From: Candidatus Methanomethylophilaceae archaeon
GTDB taxonomy: Archaea > Thermoplasmatota > Thermoplasmata > Methanomassiliicoccales > Methanomethylophilaceae
Reading direction: 5' to 3'
DNA length: 64,000 nucleotides
Assembly: GCA_944322255.1 (NCBI GenBank)
Contig: CALUOK010000011.1
Span: 1 to 64,000, forward strand
Under the pieces are notes generated by a model. That model saw only the letters and a list, made by a program, of their open reading frames with translations, had not been told where the DNA came from and searched no databases. Both the position numbers and the translations under genes were made by a program. Of the stretch, positions 50,528 through 58,489 are shown one piece after another. The first letter of the stretch is position 1. Every line of letters begins with the position of its first letter.

Positions 50528-51783
50528 TGAGGGAATTCGAGGGGAAGGACGGAGTCATGATGATCGGCGGCAAATCCGCCGTCGAGATCGCGGACGAGTT
50601 CGGCACCCCCGTTTACGTTACGGATGAGCAGAGGCTCAGGGACAACTACAGGCGCATCTACAACGCCTTCGCGCAGTACATGGACACCAGGATCCACTAC
50701 GCCGCCAAGGCCAACACCAACCTGGCGGTCCTGAAGGTCCTGGAGCAGGAGGGCTCCGGCATCGACGCCGTCTCCATCGGCGAGGTCATGAGCTGCCTGA
50801 AGGTCGGGTACACCCCCGACAGGATCATGTACACCGGGGTCAACGTCAGCGACGCCGAGCTCAAGGCGGTCTCCGACCTCGGCGTGATGATCAACCTGGA
50901 CTCCGTCTCCGAGATGGAGAGGCTGGCCAACATCGCCCCCGGCACCGACGTGTCCTTCAGGGTCACACCCGGGGTCGGGTCCGGACACAGCGCCAAGGTC
51001 ATCACCGGGTCCAAGGGGGCCAAGTTCGGCATCCCCCTGGACGAGGTCATCAACACCTACGCCAGGGCCAAGGACCTGGGATTCAACATCAAGGGCATCC
51101 ACGCCCACATCGGCTCCGGCGGACAGGTCGTCGAGCCCTTCATGGACATGATGGAGGTCCTCATCGAGCTGGTCAACGAGATCAAGGCCATCGGCATCGA
51201 CCTGGAGTTCATCGACATGGGCGGCGGGATCGGCGTCCCGTACAAGCCCCAGGAGGAGGAGATGGAGGTCGGCGAGCTGGCCATGAACCTCACGGACATG
51301 ATCCAGGAGGAGACCGACATCAACACCATCATCCTCGAGCCCGGGAGGTACATCGTCTGCGACACCACCGTGCTCCTGACCAGGGTCAACGACGTCAAGG
51401 ACGCGGGCACCAAGAAGTACGTGGGATGCGACGCCGGGTTCAACACCCTGATCAGACCGGCCATGTACGACTCCTACCACTACGTGGCGCTGGCCAACAA
51501 GTTCGGAAGGGCCTGCACCGACAAGTACGACGTGGTCGGACCGATCTGCGAGTCCGGCGACTACCTGGCCCACGACAGGGTCCTGCCCGACCCCAAGGAG
51601 GGGGACATCGTCGCGGTCTACAACGCCGGCGCCTACGGGTTCTCCATGTCCAGCAACTACAACTCCCGCCCCCTCTGCGCGGAGGTCATGGTCAACGACG
51701 GCAAGGCGGAGCTCATCCGCGAGGCCGAGACCGTGGAGGAGCAGTGGAGGCACCAGATCATCCCCGAGAGGCTCCTGAGATGA
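50524..51783 (+). CDS. lysA: Diaminopimelate decarboxylase
   Basis: A 419-residue fold-type III PLP enzyme. The Schiff-base Lys is in IHYAAKANTN (near 60-69), the HIGSGG motif near 198 and GGGIGVPY near 237 bind PLP phosphate, and CESGDYLA carries the catalytic Cys. It decarboxylates meso-diaminopimelate to lysine. The start overlaps the lysC stop, and its stop overlaps the dapF start (ATGA). Confidence 0.93.
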   Translation: MMREFEGKDGVMMIGGKSAVEIADEFGTPVYVTDEQRLRDNYRRIYNAFAQYMDTRIHYAAKANTNLAVLKVLEQEGSGIDAVSIGEVMSCLKVGYTPDRIMYTGVNVSDAELKAVSDLGVMINLDSVSEMERLANIAPGTDVSFRVTPGVGSGHSAKVITGSKGAKFGIPLDEVINTYARAKDLGFNIKGIHAHIGSGGQVVEPFMDMMEVLIELVNEIKAIGIDLEFIDMGGGIGVPYKPQEEEMEVGELAMNLTDMIQEETDINTIILEPGRYIVCDTTVLLTRVNDVKDAGTKKYVGCDAGFNTLIRPAMYDSYHYVALANKFGRACTDKYDVVGPICESGDYLAHDRVLPDPKEGDIVAVYNAGAYGFSMSSNYNSRPLCAEVMVNDGKAELIREAETVEEQWRHQIIPERLLR

Positions 51784-52613
51784 GGTTCTGGAAGTACCAG
51801 GGCCTCGGCAACGACTTCGTCCTGATCGACGGGACGAAGGGAGGGGTGGTCATCGACCCCGGCTGGTGCGAGATGATGTGCGACCGCCACTTCGGCATCG
51901 GAGCCGACGGCGTCCTGTACGTGATGCCCGGCGAGGGCACCGACATAACCATGCGCATCATCAACGCCGACGGCAGCGAGGCGGAGATGTGCGGCAACGG
52001 CATCAGGTGCGTCGCCAAGTACGCCTACGACAAGGGCCTCGTGGACAGGGAGGTGTTCACCATCCACACCCTGGCCGGCGACCTGGAGGCCACGGTGTTC
52101 CCCGAGGACGGGGAGGTCCGCACCGTCAGGATCGACATGGGAGCGCCCATCCTGGATGGCAGGCAGGTCCCGGTGGACTTCGACGGCAGGTTCATAGACC
52201 AGCCCTTCGAGGCCGACGGGGTCAGCTTCAGGGCCAACGCCGTGTCCATGGGCAACCCCCACTTCATAACCTTCACCGAGATGGACGACGCCACCGTCGA
52301 CAGGCTGGGGCCCATCCTGGAATGCCACCCCTTCTTCCCCCGCAAGACCAACGTGGAGTTCTGCAGGGTGGAGGACGGCAAGATTTACATACGCGTGTAC
52401 GAGAGGGGTGCGGCATGGACCCTGGCCTGCGGCACCGGGGCGTGCGCCACCACCACCGCGGCGGCCCTCAACGGGCTGGTGCCCTTCGGCGTCCCCGTGG
52501 ACGTGCACCTCCCCGGCGGATGGCTGAAGATCACGGTCGACAAGGATCTCGGATACGTCCTCATGGAGGGACCGGCGGAGCTGGTCTTCGAGGGCGAGAC
52601 AGAGGTGATTTGA
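51780..52613 (+). CDS. dapF: Diaminopimelate epimerase
   Basis: A 277-residue DapF with the two catalytic Cys motifs EMCGNGIRC (near 74-82) and LACGTGACAT (near 220-229), and the opening KYQGLGNDFVLID. It converts LL- to meso-diaminopimelate between the DapL and LysA steps. Overlapping start and stop codons with lysA show translational coupling. Confidence 0.93.
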   Translation: MRFWKYQGLGNDFVLIDGTKGGVVIDPGWCEMMCDRHFGIGADGVLYVMPGEGTDITMRIINADGSEAEMCGNGIRCVAKYAYDKGLVDREVFTIHTLAGDLEATVFPEDGEVRTVRIDMGAPILDGRQVPVDFDGRFIDQPFEADGVSFRANAVSMGNPHFITFTEMDDATVDRLGPILECHPFFPRKTNVEFCRVEDGKIYIRVYERGAAWTLACGTGACATTTAAALNGLVPFGVPVDVHLPGGWLKITVDKDLGYVLMEGPAELVFEGETEVI

Positions 52614-52614
52614 G

Positions 52615-53778
52615 ATGACAACTTTCGAACAGGCAGACAGACTGAAACAGATCCCCCCGTACCTCTTCGTCAGGCTGGAGAAGCTCTCCGCCGAGAAGAG
52701 GGCCGCGGGATGGGACATGATCGACTTCGGGATCGGAGACCCCGACCTCCCCACCCCCGACTGCATCGTCGAGGAGCTGTGCAAACAGGCCGGAGTGAAC
52801 GAGAACCAGAAGTACTCCTCGTCCCAGGGCGAGAAGGACCTCAGGAGGGCCGTGGCGGCCTGGTACAAGAAGAGGTTCGACGTGGACGTGGACCCCGACA
52901 CCCAGGTGTGCATCACCATCGGCTCCAAGGAGGCCATCTTCAACATCGCCCAGGCCTTCGTGAACGCTGGCGAGACCATCGTCGCCCCCTCCCCCGGGTA
53001 CCCCGTGTACTCCGGAGCGGCCACCATCTTCAACGAGGCCAAGTGCGTGAAGGTCCCCCTGAGGGCCGAGAAGAACTGGCTGCTGGACGTGGACGAGTGC
53101 CCCAAGGGGGCCAGGATGCTGTACCTGAACTACCCCAACAACCCCACCGGCGCCACCTGCGACCTGGAGTACCTGAGGAAGGTGTACGGCTGGTGCCAGG
53201 ACAACAAGACCATCCTGTGCTACGACGCCGCCTACTCCGAGATGTGCTACGACGGCTACCAGGCCCCGTCCATCCTGCAGGTCGGCCCCGACGCCATCGA
53301 GTTCGGGTCCTTCTCCAAGACGTTCAACATGACCGGGTTCAGGCTCGGATACGCCGTCGGACACCCCGACCTCATCGCCGGACTGACCAAGTGCAAGGGC
53401 CAGACCGACTCCGGAGCCCCCATCTTCATCCAGAAGGCCGGAATCAAGGCGCTGGAGCTCTACGGGGACGACGGCAAACTGCCCAAGGTCATCGCCGACA
53501 ACATGGCCATCTACGCCGAGAGGAGGAAGGTCCTTGTCGAGGGCCTGAGGAAGCTCGGGTACGACGTGGTCATGCCCAAGGGAACGTTCTACGTCTGGTT
53601 CGACTGCGGCATGTCCTCCGCGGAGTTCACCCAGAAGATGATCGACCTGGGAGTCATCGTCACCCCCGGATCGGGATTCGGCGAGAGCGCTGAGGGATAC
53701 ATCAGGATGACCGTCACCGAGCCCGTCGAGCGCATCAAGATCGCGCTCGAGAGGATGGAGCGCGGCTCCTACCAGTGA
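52615..53778 (+). CDS. dapL: LL-diaminopimelate aminotransferase
   Basis: A 387-residue fold-type I aminotransferase. The substrate loop GIGDPDLPTP lies near 39-48, NPTGA near 175-179, YDAAYSEMCYD near 202-212, and the PLP-binding Lys in FGSFSKTFNMTGFRLGY near 225-241. DapL converts tetrahydrodipicolinate directly to LL-diaminopimelate, the route known in methanogens. With DapA, DapF, LysA and LysC it gives all but two steps (DapB, Asd) of lysine synthesis. Confidence 0.93.
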   Translation: MTTFEQADRLKQIPPYLFVRLEKLSAEKRAAGWDMIDFGIGDPDLPTPDCIVEELCKQAGVNENQKYSSSQGEKDLRRAVAAWYKKRFDVDVDPDTQVCITIGSKEAIFNIAQAFVNAGETIVAPSPGYPVYSGAATIFNEAKCVKVPLRAEKNWLLDVDECPKGARMLYLNYPNNPTGATCDLEYLRKVYGWCQDNKTILCYDAAYSEMCYDGYQAPSILQVGPDAIEFGSFSKTFNMTGFRLGYAVGHPDLIAGLTKCKGQTDSGAPIFIQKAGIKALELYGDDGKLPKVIADNMAIYAERRKVLVEGLRKLGYDVVMPKGTFYVWFDCGMSSAEFTQKMIDLGVIVTPGSGFGESAEGYIRMTVTEPVERIKIALERMERGSYQ

Positions 53779-53786
53779 TCCAAACA

Positions 53787-53806
53787 GCCGTCCCTGAGGG
53801 GACGGC
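53787..53806 (+). terminator. Terminator hairpin after the lysine operon
   Basis: Perfect 8-bp stem GCCGTCCC / GGGACGGC with a TGAG loop, preceded by ATCCAAA. The identical stem recurs after the aquaporin gene at 54644. Confidence 0.6.
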
Positions 53807-53907
53807 CACCCTTACCCCCAGCTTTTAACACCCATTTACACAGCGCGCACGTCCCTGGTCGCCTGTATATACCCGTAAATTTTGAGAGCGCTCAGAAAGT
53901 GTTTCTC

Positions 53908-54630
53908 ATGGGGAACATGTCTGTCAAGAAATACGTGGCGGAGCTCATCGGAACCATGGTCCTCACCATGGTCGGATGCGGCGTCGCCGTGGTCGTCGGA
54001 TGCAACTCGTCCGGCGGAGTCGTCGCCACAGCGCTGGCGTTCGGCCTGTCCGTGGTCGGCATGGCCTACTGCATCGGACGCGTGTCCGGATGCCACATCA
54101 ACCCGGCGATCACCATCGGAATGTACGTCGACAAGAGGATCGACACCAGGGACGCCATCGGGTACATCGCCTTCCAGTTCATCGGAGGAATCATCGGAGC
54201 CGTCCTGCTCTGGCTGATTCTCAACCAGACCAGCGTCTGGACCCCTGCAGACGGACTCGGCACAAACGGATTCGGCGCCGCATCCATGGCCGGAATCAAC
54301 ATGGGCGGAGCCCTGCTCGTCGAGATCCTCCTGACGTTCATCTTCGTCCTCGCCGCGCTCGGTGTGACCTCCACCAAGGCCACCGCCGCCCAGGGAGGAA
54401 TCGTTATCGGTCTCGCCCTGGTCCTTGTCCACCTTCTCGGAATCGGACTCACCGGAACATCCGTCAACCCCGCCAGGTCCTTCGGACCCGCACTCATGAT
54501 GCTCGCCGAAAACAACTCCCTGCCCATCGAGCAGGTCTGGGTGTTCATCGTCGCCCCCATCATCGGTGCGATCATCGCGGGACTCGTCTGGAAGTTCCTC
54601 AAGCCCGAGGACGAACCCGAGGAGGCCTGA
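53908..54630 (+). CDS. Aquaporin / glycerol-facilitator family channel
   Basis: A 240-residue MIP channel with six membrane helices and both half-helix NPA motifs, CHINPAITIG (near 66-75) and SVNPARSFG (near 190-198). The second NPA is followed by Arg, the selectivity-filter Arg of the family. Water or small neutral solutes such as glycerol are the likely substrate. The ATG at 53908 is used. A GTG nine bases upstream and an ATG three codons downstream (53917) are alternatives. A TATATAC element at about 53867 precedes it. Confidence 0.92.
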   Translation: MGNMSVKKYVAELIGTMVLTMVGCGVAVVVGCNSSGGVVATALAFGLSVVGMAYCIGRVSGCHINPAITIGMYVDKRIDTRDAIGYIAFQFIGGIIGAVLLWLILNQTSVWTPADGLGTNGFGAASMAGINMGGALLVEILLTFIFVLAALGVTSTKATAAQGGIVIGLALVLVHLLGIGLTGTSVNPARSFGPALMMLAENNSLPIEQVWVFIVAPIIGAIIAGLVWKFLKPEDEPEEA

Positions 54631-54643
54631 AACCCCATCCAAA

Positions 54644-54663
54644 GCCGTCCCTTCGGGGACGGC
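54644..54663 (+). terminator. Terminator hairpin after the aquaporin gene
   Basis: Perfect 8-bp stem GCCGTCCC / GGGACGGC closed by a stable TTCG tetraloop, preceded by ATCCAAA. Same stem as at 53787. Confidence 0.6.
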
Positions 54664-54842
54664 CCTTGACCTATTCGCCCCGGTACCACGCCCTGTATTT
54701 CAAACCGGCACCGTGCACCCACGTTCACATCCTGTTCACGGACGTCTCCTTAAACCACCGTTAATACTTTTTCGGGGTTTTCGGTCACCCCCCGATTCAG
54801 GTTAAATACCCAATCGGGAATGGAGACTCGGAGGAAATCCCA

Positions 54843-55784
54843 ATGGTCACCAAAACCCTTGAAGACATACCAGGAGTAGGACCAGCCATAGCAGAGAAAC
54901 TCCGTGAAGCAGGATACAACGAGCTGATGGCCATTGCAGTGGCTTCTCCCAAAGAACTCGCCGAGACGTGCGAGATAGGGGAGAAGAAGGCATCGGACAT
55001 CATCGAGGGTGCCAAGCTTTGCGCTGACATTGGCGGTTTCGAGACAGGAGAGGACATCCTAGAGAGACGCAAGGCCGTGACTAAGCTCACGACCGGATCC
55101 AAGGCGTTCGACGAGCTCCTCGCGGGAGGACTGGAGAGCCAGTCCATCGTGGAGTTCTTCGGAGAGTTCGGAAGTTGCAAGACGCAGGTCTGCTTCCAGC
55201 TCGCGGTCAACGCCACTCTCCCCGAGGACAGGGGAGGACTCGACTCGGATGTCATCATCATAGACACAGAGAACACGTTCAGACCCGAGAGGATCATCCA
55301 GATGGCGACGTACCTGGGCGTGGACCCGGACGACGTCCTCAGGAGGATCCACGTGGCGAGGGCGTTCAACTCCCAGCACCAGGTCCTCCTCGTGGACAAG
55401 GCCATGGAGCTCGCCCAGAACACGAAGGTCAGGCTCCTGATCGTGGACTCGCTCACATCCCACTTCAGGGCGGAGTACGTCGGAAGGGGAGCGCTCGCCG
55501 AGAGGCAGCAGATCCTCAACCGCCACATGCACGACCTGCTGAACTTCGCCACCGTGAACAACGCCGTGATCGCCGTGACCAACCAGGTCGCCGCCAAGCC
55601 CGACGCGTTCTTCGGGGACCCCACCAGGCCCATCGGGGGACACATCGTCGGACACACAGCCACGTTCCGTATCTACCTCAGGAAGGGGAAGGCCGGCAAG
55701 AGGATCGCCAGGCTGATCGATTCGCCCAACCTCCCGGAGGGAGAGGCCGTCTTCATGGTCACCGAAGATGGAATAAAGGACTGA
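54843..55784 (+). CDS. radA: DNA repair and recombination protein RadA with altered Walker A
   Basis: A 313-residue archaeal RecA/Rad51 recombinase. The N-terminal helix-hairpin-helix ([20 protein letters not shown]), the polymerisation segment (near 80-100), Walker B ([11 protein letters not shown], near 199-209), and the DNA loops L1/L2 (RGALAERQQ, and [11 protein letters not shown]) are all in place. The Walker A reads GEFGSCKTQ (107-115) where family members have GEFGSGKTQ, so the glycine before the catalytic Lys113 is Cys112 (TGC at 55176). The rest of the gene looks intact. Confidence 0.92.
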   Translation: MVTKTLEDIPGVGPAIAEKLREAGYNELMAIAVASPKELAETCEIGEKKASDIIEGAKLCADIGGFETGEDILERRKAVTKLTTGSKAFDELLAGGLESQSIVEFFGEFGSCKTQVCFQLAVNATLPEDRGGLDSDVIIIDTENTFRPERIIQMATYLGVDPDDVLRRIHVARAFNSQHQVLLVDKAMELAQNTKVRLLIVDSLTSHFRAEYVGRGALAERQQILNRHMHDLLNFATVNNAVIAVTNQVAAKPDAFFGDPTRPIGGHIVGHTATFRIYLRKGKAGKRIARLIDSPNLPEGEAVFMVTEDGIKD

Positions 55785-55800
55785 AACCTAACCCGGGGGC

Positions 55801-56790
55801 ATGAGCCCCCAATTCTTCTTCGAACTGTCCGGAGAATCCAAGGACATGCCCCTGGCCGAGGCCGTGAGATGCCTCGAGGCCGAGACCGACTCGTTCGAGG
55901 TCGTCAAGTCCGGGCCCGGATACATGGTCGCATCCTTCGACGAGAGGTTCCTTCCGGGCATCGCGGACCGCATCGCGCTCACCCACAGCATCGGGCTCTA
56001 CCTGGGCGAGTACACCCCTGACGACGTCTCCGGACTGGAGGGCGTCGTCCTTCCCGAAGGCAGCTTCGCGGTGCGCGCCAAGAGGTTCGAGGGCATGATG
56101 AAGGATGTGGACTCCCAGAGTCTGATCCGCAGGATCGGCGGCATCCTGTCCAAGCACAACGACGTGAACCTCCGCGAGCCGGACACCGTGGTCAGGATGC
56201 AGATGTGCGACGCCGTGCACCTGTACATAGAGCAGCACGTCACCGACACGGACCTGCTGGAGAAGAGGAAGGTCGGGGAGAGGCCGTTCTTCTCGCCCAT
56301 ATCCCTGCACCCCAAGTACGCCAGGGCCCTGATCAACCTCACCGGGGTCAAGAGGGGCGGGACGGTCCTGGACCCCTTCTGCGGGACCGGCGGCATCGTC
56401 ATCGAGGCCGCGGAGATGGGCATGAGGGCCATGGCGTCTGACTTCGACGAGGAGATGGTCATCGGATGCCAGGAGAACATGGACTTCTACGGCCTGGAGC
56501 TGGCCGACTTCGAGACCATAGACATCGGCGACATCGGCGACAGGTTCCACGACGTCGACGCCATCTGCACCGACCCGCCGTACGGCAGGTCCACCAAGAC
56601 CGGCGGAGAGGACATAGACCACATATACGCCAGGGCAGGGGAGGCCATCCCGAAGTCGCTGAGGGAGGGCGCCAGGGCGGGCGTCGTCCTGCCGCACCCG
56701 GTGGAGTTCGACTCCATGACCCTGGAGAACATCTACCTGCAGAAGGTCCACGGGTCCCTCTCCAGGCACTACCACATCTTCAGGAACTGA
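55801..56790 (+). CDS. tRNA (guanine-N2-)-methyltransferase, Trm11/TrmG10 type
   Basis: A 329-residue protein with an N-terminal THUMP-like domain (about 20-150) and a C-terminal Rossmann methyltransferase: LDPFCGTGGIVIEA (SAM site, near 187-200) and TDPPYGRS (catalytic DPPY, near 258-265). This is the archaeal family forming N2-methylguanosine at position 10 of tRNA. It follows radA by 16 bases, is preceded by the GGGGGC ribosome-binding region and ends convergent with a small unknown gene. Confidence 0.88.
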   Translation: MSPQFFFELSGESKDMPLAEAVRCLEAETDSFEVVKSGPGYMVASFDERFLPGIADRIALTHSIGLYLGEYTPDDVSGLEGVVLPEGSFAVRAKRFEGMMKDVDSQSLIRRIGGILSKHNDVNLREPDTVVRMQMCDAVHLYIEQHVTDTDLLEKRKVGERPFFSPISLHPKYARALINLTGVKRGGTVLDPFCGTGGIVIEAAEMGMRAMASDFDEEMVIGCQENMDFYGLELADFETIDIGDIGDRFHDVDAICTDPPYGRSTKTGGEDIDHIYARAGEAIPKSLREGARAGVVLPHPVEFDSMTLENIYLQKVHGSLSRHYHIFRN

Positions 56791-57138
56791 TCAGTCCTCG
56801 AACTCGTCGGTCACGTCGTCCCACTTGGTGACGACGGGGTCCCAACCGTCGAAGTAGGCGCGGAACGCACTGTATATCGTGTGGAAGTCCTTCGTCTTCA
56901 GCCTGTAGTGGCGTGCACCCTCCGCACCGGATATGCTGATCTCGGCGATGTAGCTGGGGCGCAGGATCATCCCGGGGTTCCACAGGGAGGTCTGGATGTA
57001 GTCGTCCCCGGAGGTTCCCTTGGACAGCACCACGAACTCGTTCTCACCCGACGTGACACCGGCCAGGGCCGAGCCTATCTCCTCCCAGTCCTGGGTGGGC
57101 CTCTCCTCGGCGGAGTCGGTCATCAGGTAGAACTCCAT
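56791..57138 (-). CDS. Hypothetical protein
   Basis: A 115-residue protein of unknown function, rich in acidic and aromatic residues and ending VTDEFED. No membrane segment or metal motif is visible. Two segments, VTSGENEFVVLSK and MILRPSYIAEISISG, look like paired beta strands. The ATG at 57138 with GGTGG just upstream is preferred to a GTG two codons earlier. Its stop directly abuts the stop of the convergent methyltransferase gene. Confidence 0.6.
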   Translation of the reverse strand: MEFYLMTDSAEERPTQDWEEIGSALAGVTSGENEFVVLSKGTSGDDYIQTSLWNPGMILRPSYIAEISISGAEGARHYRLKTKDFHTIYSAFRAYFDGWDPVVTKWDDVTDEFED

Positions 57139-57228
57139 GGCCACCGGAGAACCCCCAACCTTTATTAGGGTCTCCTTCCGACGGATGGCGATCCCGTCAG
57201 GCCCATTTCCCAGAAGAATTGACTGTCT

Positions 57229-57309
57229 GGCACATCCGACGATGGTATGTATTTATATTGTGCCAACATAGTGTTAAGAGATGTTCGCAGGGCATCGTGC
57301 TGATGCCCT
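57229..57309 (+). promoter_or_regulatory. GGGP synthase promoter and leader hairpin
   Basis: A TATTTATAT element (about 57249-57257) is flanked by the inverted repeat GGCACA (57229) / TGTGCC (57259). About 30 bases downstream, within the predicted leader, a perfect 8-bp stem AGGGCATC / GATGCCCT with a GTGCT loop lies at 57289-57309, some 45 bases before the ATG. These could set expression of the first committed lipid enzyme. Confidence 0.4.
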
Positions 57310-57354
57310 CTGAGCGATGAACGCGCACGCGCGTCCAAACCGGTGTGATAAGAA

Positions 57355-58092
57355 ATGACGGTCAAACAGTACCTCCTCGACAGGATGTCCGAAGGAACCT
57401 TGCATATCGCCCTCCTCGATCCCGACAAGCAGCCGGCTGAGAAAGCCGGCGAGATGGCCAGGCACATGAAGGAGGCCGGAACCGATGCGATCTTCATCGG
57501 CGGATCCACGGGAGTGACTGCCCAGAACCTCTCCGAGACGGCCGTGGCCATCAAGGAGGCGTCCGGACTCCCCGCCATCCTCTTCCCCGGGAACGCCGAG
57601 GCCATATCCCCCGACATAGACGCCCTCCTGTTCATGAGCATGATGAACAGCTCCAAGCTCGACTGGGTCATGGGCGCCCAGGTCTACGCCGCCCCGTACA
57701 TCAGGAAGCTCGGCATCGAGACCATCCCCATGGGATACATCGTCGTCGAGCCCGGCATGAAGGTCGGCGAGGTCGGGAAGGCCATGCTGGTCAAGCGCGA
57801 CGACGTGAAGACCGCCGTCTCCTACGCCCTCGCGTGCGAGATGTTCGGCATGGAGCTGGCCTACCTCGAGGCGGGCTCCGGAGCCGGACAGCCCGTACCC
57901 CCCGAGATGATCCGCGCTGTGAAGGAGGCCATCTCCATCCCGCTGATCGTCGGCGGAGGCATCAGGACCCCCGAGGCGGCTGCCGCCGCCAGAGAGGCCG
58001 GAGCGGACATCATCGTCACCGGAACTCTCATCGAGCAGTGTGACGATCTAGACAAACTGAAGGCCGTCGTCAAGGCGGCGAAAGGGATCTGA
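57355..58092 (+). CDS. Geranylgeranylglyceryl phosphate synthase
   Basis: A 245-residue TIM-barrel prenyltransferase of the PcrB/GGGPS family. LLDPDKQ (near 20-26), FIGGST (near 47-52), VVEPGMKVG, AYLEAGSGAG and the phosphate-binding GGGIRTPE and IVTGT motifs (200-226) are all seen. It joins geranylgeranyl diphosphate to sn-glycerol-1-phosphate, the committed step of archaeal membrane lipids. A bacterial PcrB was considered, but the length and motifs fit the archaeal GGGP group. The 216-base gap before it holds the promoter. Confidence 0.93.
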   Translation: MTVKQYLLDRMSEGTLHIALLDPDKQPAEKAGEMARHMKEAGTDAIFIGGSTGVTAQNLSETAVAIKEASGLPAILFPGNAEAISPDIDALLFMSMMNSSKLDWVMGAQVYAAPYIRKLGIETIPMGYIVVEPGMKVGEVGKAMLVKRDDVKTAVSYALACEMFGMELAYLEAGSGAGQPVPPEMIRAVKEAISIPLIVGGGIRTPEAAAAAREAGADIIVTGTLIEQCDDLDKLKAVVKAAKGI

Positions 58093-58096
58093 GAAA

Positions 58097-58462
58097 ATGA
58101 GTTATGACTACGATGAGGGGCCGTCGTACAACACCCCCATCTCCCCCAGGTCGCCCATGTGGCTGACCCCCGAGGAGAGGGCCGCCGGAATCCACAAGGA
58201 CCTGAAGATCGCGGCCAGGAGGTACCTCTGCCCCAACTGCGGAAGGGAGTTCAGCCTGTTCCAGTCCAGGGCGGTAGCCTGCAAGGCCTGCCCCCAGGCC
58301 AGTCAGAACTGCCCCTACGTCAGATGCCCGTTCTGCGACAAGGAGTACCCGATCAGCGGATTCGTCGTCCCCGAGAGCAAGGAGGACCAGGTCCACATGT
58401 CCGCCTACGCTGACAAGGTGTTCAACAGGTGGCAGGACGCCTTCGGCAACAACAGAAGATGA
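58097..58462 (+). CDS. Small zinc-finger protein
   Basis: A 121-residue protein with eight cysteines in two clusters, CPNCGREF (45-52) and CKACPQASQNCPYVRCPFC (62-80), pointing to two zinc-binding knuckles. The N-terminus is Pro/Tyr-rich (YDEGPSYNTPISPRSP). I cannot assign a function. It starts five bases after the GGGPS stop and so is co-transcribed, but a functional link is only guilt by association. Confidence 0.75.
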   Translation: MSYDYDEGPSYNTPISPRSPMWLTPEERAAGIHKDLKIAARRYLCPNCGREFSLFQSRAVACKACPQASQNCPYVRCPFCDKEYPISGFVVPESKEDQVHMSAYADKVFNRWQDAFGNNRR

Positions 58463-58489
58463 ACTTCTCCCCGGGGACATCCCCCGGGA

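Noticed and set aside
57289-57330. Possible C/D-box small RNA in the GGGPS leader
   Set aside because: CTGA and ATGA words are present, but the C and D boxes are not at proper spacing and no terminal stem fits. The hairpin alone is reported.
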